Origin: an uncultured Bacteroidales bacterium
GTDB taxonomy: Bacteria; Bacteroidota; Bacteroidia; Bacteroidales; UBA932
Direction: 5' to 3'
DNA: 5,240 nucleotides
Assembly (NCBI GenBank): GCA_937890845.1
Contig: CALADR010000010.1
Location: forward strand, 1 to 5,240
Part shown: positions 1 through 5,240 of the stretch, piece by piece
Numbering within the stretch: position 1 is the first letter of the stretch
Layout: each line of letters begins with the position of its first letter
Notes under the pieces: model-generated
What the model saw: the letters and a program-made list of their open reading frames with translations, nothing else
What the model was told of the DNA's origin: nothing
The model's database searches: none
Translations under genes and position numbers: made by a program

Positions 1-595
1 CTCCGAGCAGCTGAGGTATTACAAAGAACTTGTCAATTCTCAGGATACCGGTAAGATAAACTTTGAAAAGGACAACGGAGGGTTCACATACACTCCTGCT
101 ACAATTGCAAAAATCAGCAACAATAAGCAGCATAACTACCTTATACTCGACAAAGGTTACGACGACGGTATCAGACAGCAAGCCGGAATCATAACATCCA
201 ATGGCGTGATAGGGATTATCGATGCCGTAAGCAAGAACTACTCATATGCCCTTTCTTTCAAGAACTCTGGCATAACAGTAAGCGCCAGAATCGGGAGAGA
301 GGGCCCCGTGGGAATTCTCCAGTGGGACGGGACGAGCAACAAAGGCGCATTGCTGAACGAGATACCACACCATATAGACTTTCATCCTGGAGACACTGTC
401 TATACAAGCGGCTTTTCTTCTGTATTTCCAAGAGACATACCAATCGGAACGACACAGACAGCCAGACTTGTCAACGGTGCCACCTATGAAATCAAGGTAA
501 GCCTGTTTACTGATTTCAAGGCTCTGAAATACGTCACAATTGTACAAAATGAAGGAAAGGATGAAATCAGAGAACTGGTTTCAGGTCAGAAGTAA
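1..595 (+). CDS. mreC: Rod shape-determining protein MreC, 3' part (5' end outside window)
   Basis: MreC is an inner-membrane protein whose periplasmic domain helps assemble and activate the elongation complex with MreB, MreD, PBP2 and RodA. The frame is open from base 2 and gives 197 codons before TAA at 593-595. A GTG at 206 is an internal valine codon, not the start, because family-like sequence continues upstream of it. The visible part begins at what looks like the end of the coiled coil (SEQLRYYKELVN), followed by the beta-rich periplasmic domain. Family landmarks are LDKGYDDGI (visible residues 49-57), NGVIGIIDAV (67-76), the GD-x-VYTSG motif (about 130-137) and FPRDIPIG (142-149). The N-terminal membrane anchor and most of the coiled coil are missing only because the window starts here. 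The gene sits 12 nt before mreD, as expected in the mreBCD operon. The assignment is firm from motifs and context. Confidence 0.95.
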   Translation, partial: SEQLRYYKELVNSQDTGKINFEKDNGGFTYTPATIAKISNNKQHNYLILDKGYDDGIRQQAGIITSNGVIGIIDAVSKNYSYALSFKNSGITVSARIGREGPVGILQWDGTSNKGALLNEIPHHIDFHPGDTVYTSGFSSVFPRDIPIGTTQTARLVNGATYEIKVSLFTDFKALKYVTIVQNEGKDEIRELVSGQK

Positions 596-607
596 AACCA
601 TGTTAGA

Positions 608-1123
608 ATGAAGACAGTACAACATTTCAGCATATTGTATATATTGCTTGTCATAGCACAGGCGATAATCTGCAATTATTTCAGACTAGGGCCATACATA
701 TCCCTGTCCCTGCTGCCGGTACTGATTCTCTGCCTCCCTGTCCGCAAAAGCACTTCTCTCACTATGATAATTGCATTTGTTACCGGACTGGGAGTGGATT
801 TTCTCTCTGAGGGGCTTCTGGGACTGAACACTTTGGCACTGCTGCCCGTAGCACTTTTGAAAAAACCGGTTGTCAGGATTACAATGGGGGCAGAGGCTTT
901 TGAAAAGGACGAGCCTTTCAATCTGAGATATGAAGGATTCGGGAAAATTTTCCTGGCCGTCATTCTGGTACAGTCGGTTTTCCTAATTATGTACATAACA
1001 GCTGACGGAGCAGGTATCAGGCCTTTCTGGTTCAACTTATCAAGGTTTGCGGCATCATTGTTATGCAACTCCATATTCTCAATGCTGGCAATCCATTTGC
1101 TGAACTACGAAGAACGGCGTTAG
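608..1123 (+). CDS. mreD: Rod shape-determining protein MreD
   Basis: MreD is a small integral membrane protein that works with MreC in the side-wall elongation complex; its exact biochemical role in the family is not settled. The 171-aa product is within the usual MreD size range. It is mostly hydrophobic, with about six likely membrane segments near residues 8-23, 30-45, 50-66, 72-86, 112-131 and 143-165. The hallmark around TM3-TM4 is visible as TGLGVDFLSEGLLGLNTLAL (residues 59-78), matching the G-x-x-x-D...G-x-x-A pattern of MreD. ATG 608 is chosen because it lies 12 nt after the mreC stop and puts a hydrophobic segment close to the N-terminus. No Shine-Dalgarno sequence precedes it, so translational coupling to mreC is plausible (inference). 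Sequence conservation in this family is low, so the name rests on the motif, the topology and the position between mreC and PBP2. Confidence 0.92.
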   Translation: MKTVQHFSILYILLVIAQAIICNYFRLGPYISLSLLPVLILCLPVRKSTSLTMIIAFVTGLGVDFLSEGLLGLNTLALLPVALLKKPVVRITMGAEAFEKDEPFNLRYEGFGKIFLAVILVQSVFLIMYITADGAGIRPFWFNLSRFAASLLCNSIFSMLAIHLLNYEERR

Positions 1124-1134
1124 AGGAGGAGGGG
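1123..1134 (+). promoter_or_regulatory. Strong Shine-Dalgarno-like ribosome binding site for PBP2
   Basis: The gap between mreD and PBP2 is almost wholly purine: GAGGAGGAGGGG ends two bases before the ATG at 1137. It contains AGGAGG at 1124-1129, 7 nt from the start codon, and overlaps the last base of the mreD stop codon. This fixes the PBP2 start. It is unusual here: the starts of mreD, rodA and fabG have no such motif, and Bacteroidota genes generally make little use of Shine-Dalgarno pairing. Confidence 0.7.
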
Positions 1135-1136
1135 CA

Positions 1137-2981
1137 ATGAAACTGGATAAAAAAAACAAACTGCTTCTTGGCCTTTCTGTAGCGGCATTGATATTATTGA
1201 CAAAACTGTTTGTCATACAGATAATTGACGACAAATATAAGATTGATGCGTCAAATAACTCCATGGTCTATTCCACCATATATCCGACAAGAGGGATAAT
1301 TTACGACAGGGATGGAAAAATACTTGTCGACAACAAAGTGGCATACGACATAATGGTGACACCGAAGGAAGTATCAGCCTTCGATACGCTGTCTCTGTGC
1401 GACGCCCTGGAAATCCAGCCCGAATTTGTAAGGGAGAAAATGAAGGAATACTACAGGAACCGCAGAAAAATCGGCCATCAGTCAGTCGTATTTCTAAAAC
1501 AGCTTCCACCTGAAAGATATATGAAGTTTGCCGAACTTGCATACAAATTCCCTGGATTCAAGGGACTGGCGAGAAGCACAAGACAGTATCCGTACAATGC
1601 AGGAGGAAACCTTTTAGGTTATGTCTCAGAAGTTGACCAACGGTATATCGAGCGGCACAAGGGAGAGTACAAGCCTGGAGACTACGCAGGACAGACAGGA
1701 ATAGAAGCGACCTGCGAACAGTATCTCAAAGGAGAAAAAGGCTACAAAATATATCTCAGGGATTCCAGAAACAGGATTGAGTCATCTTACCAGAACGGCG
1801 AAATGGACAAAGAAGCAGTTCCGGGAAAAGACATTATAACGACTATAGATGCCGAACTCCAGCATTACGGGCAGGCCCTCATGCAGAATAAAGTCGGAAG
1901 TCTGGTAGCGATCGAACCCTCTACAGGCGAAATTCTCACCCTCGTTTCCAGTCCCGGAATCGATGTTGAAATGCTGGATAACATAGGAAAATACTATGGA
2001 GAGATAGCATCAAACCCTTACAAGCCTATGTTCAACAGGGCTGTACAGGCCTCATATCCTCCAGGTTCTGTATTCAAAATCGTTAATGCGCTGATAGGCC
2101 TTCAGGAGGGCGTCGTAAGTCCGGGAACAAGATATCCCTGCAGTATGGGTTACAGCTATGGAAACAGAAAAATGGGATGCCACAGCCACAGGACACCGTT
2201 GAACATGGAGGAATCCATCATGATGTCCTGCAATGCATATTACTGCTATGTTTTCCGCGACATTCTGGAAAAGTCCGGAACTAAAAGTATTGACAAGGCA
2301 CTCGAAAAATGGGACGAATATGTATATAGCTTCGGCTTCGGAAAAAAACTTGGAAGTGACTTTCCGGCCGAGCTTGGAGGAGATATTCCTCAGCCAAAAC
2401 TGTATGACAGAATGTACGGGAAAGGCAGATGGAAAGCAACGAACATCCTTTCTCTGTCCATCGGACAGGGAGAAATCGGTTGTACGCCTCTACATCTTGC
2501 CAACCTTTGTGCCACTGTAGCAAACCGCGGATTCTATTACATCCCTCATATTATCAAAGACTCAGATGGTGTGAAAATAGACCGGAAATACCACGAGAAA
2601 CAATATACAATGGTTGACACCTCATATTTCAAGACTGTGGTAAACGGTATGTTCCGGGCGGTGAACAGCGGCTTCGGTTCCGGAGGAACAGCTTCAGTAG
2701 CAGAGGTAAAAGGTCTTGATATATGCGGAAAAACAGGAACAGCACAGAATCCGCATGGGGATGACAACTCCGTCTTCATTTGCTTTGCTCCGAAAGACAA
2801 TCCTAAAATTGCTGTGGCGGCATATATCGAGAACGGCTCATTTGGAGCAAGATGGGCGGCGCCTATAGCATCTCTCCTGACCGAAATGTACCTGTCAGGA
2901 GAAATATCCGATAGCCGCAAACCTCTGGAACAACGGGTACTTGAAGGGAACCTTATGGACAAGGTAAAAGTCAGGAAATAG
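1137..2981 (+). CDS. mrdA: Penicillin-binding protein 2 (elongation-specific peptidoglycan D,D-transpeptidase)
   Basis: This class B penicillin-binding protein cross-links peptidoglycan stem peptides on the outer face of the inner membrane, acting with RodA during side-wall growth; it is a beta-lactam target. The 614-aa length is normal for PBP2. One membrane anchor lies at residues 8-30. The dimerisation (pedestal) domain follows, with TRGIIYDRDG (51-60), GYVSEVDQRYI (161-171) and GQTGIEATCEQYLKGEKG (185-202). The transpeptidase domain begins near residue 232. Its three active-site motifs are intact: SVFK with nucleophile Ser311 and Lys314, SCN at 364-366, and KTGTA at 532-536. A cluster of Cys335, Cys348, His349 and His351 lies between the first two motifs. 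The gene is 13 nt after mreD and 10 nt before rodA. FtsI, the division paralogue, is excluded by the mreCD/rodA context and the PBP2-type pedestal motifs. The gene is also called pbpA or pbp2 in other species. Confidence 0.96.
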   Translation: MKLDKKNKLLLGLSVAALILLTKLFVIQIIDDKYKIDASNNSMVYSTIYPTRGIIYDRDGKILVDNKVAYDIMVTPKEVSAFDTLSLCDALEIQPEFVREKMKEYYRNRRKIGHQSVVFLKQLPPERYMKFAELAYKFPGFKGLARSTRQYPYNAGGNLLGYVSEVDQRYIERHKGEYKPGDYAGQTGIEATCEQYLKGEKGYKIYLRDSRNRIESSYQNGEMDKEAVPGKDIITTIDAELQHYGQALMQNKVGSLVAIEPSTGEILTLVSSPGIDVEMLDNIGKYYGEIASNPYKPMFNRAVQASYPPGSVFKIVNALIGLQEGVVSPGTRYPCSMGYSYGNRKMGCHSHRTPLNMEESIMMSCNAYYCYVFRDILEKSGTKSIDKALEKWDEYVYSFGFGKKLGSDFPAELGGDIPQPKLYDRMYGKGRWKATNILSLSIGQGEIGCTPLHLANLCATVANRGFYYIPHIIKDSDGVKIDRKYHEKQYTMVDTSYFKTVVNGMFRAVNSGFGSGGTASVAEVKGLDICGKTGTAQNPHGDDNSVFICFAPKDNPKIAVAAYIENGSFGARWAAPIASLLTEMYLSGEISDSRKPLEQRVLEGNLMDKVKVRK

Positions 2982-2991
2982 AAAGAAACAT

Positions 2992-4452
2992 ATGAACAAA
3001 TACATCGGCAGAAGTTTTATAAAAACTGTGGACTGGAGTCTTATATTTGTCTATCTTTTACTTATAATAATCGGATGGGTAAATATTTATGCTTCAATCC
3101 ATTCCTCGGAACCATCCTCCGTCTTTGATTTCAGTTTCAGAAGCGGAAAACAGTTCGTGTGGATACTCTCGGCCCTGGGAATAGCAGGAACTATACTATT
3201 GGTAATTAATCCTCGGGCATGGGAAAGTCTGTCCGTTCCGATATACATACTTACAATACTGCTTCTACTCGCGGTAATATTTCTGGGAGTGGAGGTCAAG
3301 GGATCAAAGTCATGGTTTGAATTCGGACCGGTAAGGTTCCAGCCTGCAGAAATATCTAAAATATCGACATCTCTCTTCCTTGCTACTGTAATGAGCCAGA
3401 CCGGATTCAGGCTCAGGAATTTCAGGAACTTTGTTTCCACTGCCCTGATAATCCTTCTGCCAATGCTCATCATTATAGCACAGAGTGAAACAGGTTCTGC
3501 TCTAGTATATGTGGGATTCGTATTCATGCTATACAGGGAAGGTCTGTCAGGATGGCTTCTGTTTATGATAGGCATGGTGATACTGCTTTTCATCCTGACA
3601 CTTACCGCATCGCCATACACGTCTCTGCTTGTCCTGACCGGAGTCGTAACGCTGTGCTGCGCAATGGATTCCGGTAATCTGAAAAAATGGGCTGTAATAA
3701 TGATTCCGCTTATTGTCTTGATGGGATTTGCCCCGACATTGGCTGAAAAAATTTCATCCATGACTGACAATCCGGAAAAAACAGCAAGAATATTGAACCC
3801 TCTTTATCTTTTCTACATAATTGCAGCAGCAGGCATTCCCTACTATGCATACCGTGCCTTCAGAGAAAGAAGTTCATTCAAATGGATAAGTATCCTTACT
3901 TTTATTGCTGGAATATTGCTTGTATTCTCTGTTGATTTCATATTTGACGATGTTTTGCAAGATCACCAGCGAAAACGCATTGAAGTACTTTTAGGCATGA
4001 AGGAAGATCCTTCTGGAGTAGGATACAACGTCAATCAGTCCATGATAGCCATAGGATCGGGAGGATTTGCCGGAAAAGGATTCCTCAACGGGACTCAGAC
4101 TACATACGGATTTGTTCCTGAACAAAGTACTGATTTCATTTTCTGTACTATAGGCGAAGAATGGGGATTCATAGGTTCCGCCATTGTAATCCTGCTGTAT
4201 GTTTTCCTCATCTGGAGAATAATATCTGATGCCGAACGCAGCCGGGAGGCATTTACACGAATCTACGGTTACTGTGTTGCAAGCTGCATATTTATGCATT
4301 TGTTTATAAATATCGGTATGACGATAGGTATAATGCCAGTCATCGGCATTCCTCTTCCTCTTTTAAGCTATGGAGGATCATCACTATGGGCTTTTACAGC
4401 AATGCTGTTCATTTTCATAGCTTTGGATAGAAATGAAAAACGTTACTTCTAG
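2992..4452 (+). CDS. rodA: RodA, SEDS-family peptidoglycan glycosyltransferase
   Basis: RodA polymerises lipid II into glycan strands in the inner membrane and forms a synthase with PBP2, encoded just upstream. The product is a polytopic membrane protein. SEDS motifs are in the right order: FGPVRFQPAEISK (residues 111-123), QSETGSALVY (164-173), YNVNQSMIAIGSGG (345-358), GKGFLNGTQT (361-370), VPEQSTDFIF (375-384), GEEWGFIGS (388-396) and the C-terminal GIPLPLLSYGGSS (452-464). Asp381 in the TDF motif matches the essential Asp of the family (Asp262 in E. coli RodA). At 486 aa it is about 115 residues longer than E. coli RodA (370 aa). The extra length lies mainly between about 205 and 318 and includes several more hydrophobic segments. 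FtsW is the alternative SEDS protein, but pairing with PBP2 and mreCD makes RodA far more likely. ATG 2992 follows the PBP2 stop by 10 nt, with only a weak purine stretch and no clear Shine-Dalgarno. The gene is also called mrdB. Confidence 0.96.
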   Translation: MNKYIGRSFIKTVDWSLIFVYLLLIIIGWVNIYASIHSSEPSSVFDFSFRSGKQFVWILSALGIAGTILLVINPRAWESLSVPIYILTILLLLAVIFLGVEVKGSKSWFEFGPVRFQPAEISKISTSLFLATVMSQTGFRLRNFRNFVSTALIILLPMLIIIAQSETGSALVYVGFVFMLYREGLSGWLLFMIGMVILLFILTLTASPYTSLLVLTGVVTLCCAMDSGNLKKWAVIMIPLIVLMGFAPTLAEKISSMTDNPEKTARILNPLYLFYIIAAAGIPYYAYRAFRERSSFKWISILTFIAGILLVFSVDFIFDDVLQDHQRKRIEVLLGMKEDPSGVGYNVNQSMIAIGSGGFAGKGFLNGTQTTYGFVPEQSTDFIFCTIGEEWGFIGSAIVILLYVFLIWRIISDAERSREAFTRIYGYCVASCIFMHLFINIGMTIGIMPVIGIPLPLLSYGGSSLWAFTAMLFIFIALDRNEKRYF

Positions 4453-4499
4453 ATAATACATATAAATTTGTCGTAAAGTTCTAACAACGTCCTATCCGC

Positions 4500-4530
4500 T
4501 CCGTTTTTCAAAATAATTTGCTTAAACGGA
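4500..4530 (+). repeat. Inverted repeat in the rodA-fabG gap
   Basis: TCCGTTT at 4500-4506 is a perfect inverted match to AAACGGA at 4524-4530, separated by 17 nt of A/T-rich sequence. A shifted pairing is also possible between TATCCG (4493-4498) and CGGATA (4527-4532). The repeat lies 48 nt after the rodA stop and its right arm falls between the two promoter elements of fabG, with the -33 element in the loop. It could be a weak terminator of the shape operon or an operator at the fabG promoter. No T-run directly follows the stem, so it is not a textbook intrinsic terminator. Function is inference; chance is possible. Confidence 0.4.
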
Positions 4531-4548
4531 TAATCTGCAATATTTTTG
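4517..4548 (+). promoter_or_regulatory. Predicted Bacteroidota housekeeping-sigma promoter driving fabG
   Basis: TTTG at 4517-4520 (-33 element) and TATTTTTG at 4541-4548 (-7 element) are separated by 20 nt. This matches the consensus known for the primary sigma factor of Bacteroides (TTTG, 19-21 nt, TAnnTTTG) at every defined position. Transcription would be expected to start near 4552-4556, giving a leader of about 50 nt before the fabG ATG at 4607. It lies in the only sizeable non-coding gap of the window, facing fabG, which makes it more credible than a chance match inside a gene. Confidence 0.72.
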
Positions 4549-4606
4549 CATTGTTTTGGGTCACCGGAACACTATAAAGAAAATAAACCTATTAAATTTT
4601 ATAAGA

Positions 4607-5240
4607 ATGGGACTTCTTGACGGAAAAACAGCTCTTGTCACAGGTGCGGCAAGAGGAATCGGAAAGGCTATTGCCTTGAAATTCGCTTCAGAAGGAGCCA
4701 ATGTAGCCTTCACAGACCTTGCAATCAACGAAGCTGCTGAACAGACTCTCAAAGAACTCGAAGCATTCGGAGTAAAGGCCAAGGCCTACGCATCAAACGC
4801 TGCAAATTTTGATGAGACACATACTGTCGTTGATGAAATAGTAAAAGATTTCGGACGCATTGACATCCTGGTTAACAATGCAGGTATCACTAAAGACGGA
4901 CTGATGATGAGAATGAGCGAGGCTCAGTGGGATGCTGTCCTTACTGTCAACCTCAAATCTGCCTTCAACTTCATACATGCCGTAACTCCTGTAATGGCAA
5001 AGCAAAGAGAAGGAAGCATCATCAACATGTCTTCTGTAGTAGGCGTTTCAGGAAACGCAGGTCAGTGTAACTACTCTGCATCAAAGGCAGGTATGATCGG
5101 CCTTGCAAAATCAATTGCAAAGGAAATGGGTCCTCGCGGAATCCGCGCGAACTGCATTGCTCCGGGCTTCATCATTACAGATATGACCAATGCACTTTCA
5201 GATAAAGTTCGCGAAGAGTGGGCAAAACAGATTCCTCTCA
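4607..5240 (+). CDS. fabG: 3-oxoacyl-[acyl-carrier-protein] reductase FabG, 5' part (3' end outside window)
   Basis: FabG is a cytoplasmic short-chain dehydrogenase/reductase that reduces 3-oxoacyl-ACP to 3-hydroxyacyl-ACP, the first reduction in type II fatty-acid elongation. The frame is open from ATG 4607 to the window edge, 211 codons of an expected 245-250. Rossmann features are TGAARGIG (residues 12-19) and NNAG (90-93). The catalytic tetrad is complete: Asn115, Ser143, Tyr156 and Lys160 (YSASK). PGFIITDMT (186-194) and the following ALSDKVRE match the FabG substrate-loop region closely, which favours FabG over other short-chain dehydrogenases. The start is chosen because MGLLDGKTALVTG aligns with the family N-terminus. 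The bases before it are A/T-rich without a Shine-Dalgarno, usual for Bacteroidota. Asp37 at the end of the second strand is a residue more typical of NAD-binding members. The gene has its own predicted promoter 59 nt upstream, so it probably is not part of the mre transcript. Confidence 0.93.
   Translation, partial: MGLLDGKTALVTGAARGIGKAIALKFASEGANVAFTDLAINEAAEQTLKELEAFGVKAKAYASNAANFDETHTVVDEIVKDFGRIDILVNNAGITKDGLMMRMSEAQWDAVLTVNLKSAFNFIHAVTPVMAKQREGSIINMSSVVGVSGNAGQCNYSASKAGMIGLAKSIAKEMGPRGIRANCIAPGFIITDMTNALSDKVREEWAKQIPL

Noticed and set aside
206..208. GTG as a start codon for a short MreC
   Set aside because: The same frame is open to the window edge and the upstream residues match the MreC core, so this is an internal valine.
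600..611. Tiny frame ATG TTA GAA TGA between mreC and mreD, overlapping the mreD start
   Set aside because: It encodes three residues. It could act in re-initiation, but nothing in the sequence separates that from chance.
676..1074. Antisense open frame (132 aa) opposite mreD
   Set aside because: It is the complement of the hydrophobic mreD coding sequence, and nothing in the translation resembles a known family.
2546..2962. Antisense open frame (138 aa) opposite the 3' end of PBP2
   Set aside because: It is fully covered by the conserved transpeptidase domain, including the KTG motif, and shows no motif or plausible start signal of its own.
3087..3770. Long antisense open frame (227 aa) opposite rodA
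   Set aside because: It lies wholly inside a well-supported rodA, has no recognisable domain, and its composition is what the complement of a membrane-protein gene gives.
4536..4550. Possible terminator hairpin TGCAA/TTGCA followed by a T-rich stretch
   Set aside because: The stem is only 5 bp with two G-C pairs and coincides with the -7 promoter element, which explains the sequence better.
4453..4606. Small gene or structured RNA in the rodA-fabG gap
   Set aside because: I found no convincing coding frame and no recognisable tRNA, riboswitch or other RNA fold; only the inverted repeat and the promoter stand out.

Overview
The window reads as ordinary core-genome DNA of a Gram-negative, rod-forming bacterium of the phylum Bacteroidota, most likely order Bacteroidales. 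Three things support this. The gene order is mreC-mreD-PBP2-rodA. The RodA is long (486 aa) with extra hydrophobic segments. Upstream of the last gene there is an exact match to the Bacteroidota promoter consensus (TTTG, 20 nt, TAnnTTTG). Three of the four visible start codons are preceded by A/T-rich sequence with no Shine-Dalgarno motif, which also fits. The genus cannot be told from this sequence.

Layout: 1-595 is the 3' part of mreC. 608-1123 is mreD. 1137-2981 is the elongation-specific transpeptidase PBP2 (mrdA). 2992-4452 is the SEDS glycosyltransferase rodA (mrdB). These four genes run in one direction with gaps of only 10-13 nt, so they are almost certainly one transcript; mreB is expected just upstream of the window but is not visible. 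A 154-nt non-coding gap (4453-4606) follows. It holds an inverted repeat and a good housekeeping-type promoter. It leads into the 5' part of fabG (4607 to the window end), a 3-oxoacyl-ACP reductase that is cut off by the window edge.

How the genes work together: MreC and MreD are membrane scaffold proteins that link the cytoplasmic MreB filament to the RodA-PBP2 peptidoglycan synthase. RodA polymerises lipid II into glycan strands and PBP2 cross-links them, giving side-wall growth and rod shape. FabG carries out the first reduction of each fatty-acid elongation cycle. It seems to be transcribed separately from its own promoter, so its link to the shape operon is proximity rather than proven co-regulation.

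All catalytic residues that can be checked are present: Ser311/Lys314, SCN and KTG in PBP2, Asp381 in RodA, and Asn115/Ser143/Tyr156/Lys160 in FabG. I see no frameshift, mobile element, CRISPR array, RNA gene or sign of recent transfer, and no candidate for an undescribed system. The points worth a second look are small: the fabG promoter and its inverted repeat, an unusually strong Shine-Dalgarno before PBP2, a Cys/His cluster in PBP2 that could bind metal, the enlarged middle of RodA, and an acidic residue at the cofactor-selecting position of FabG.
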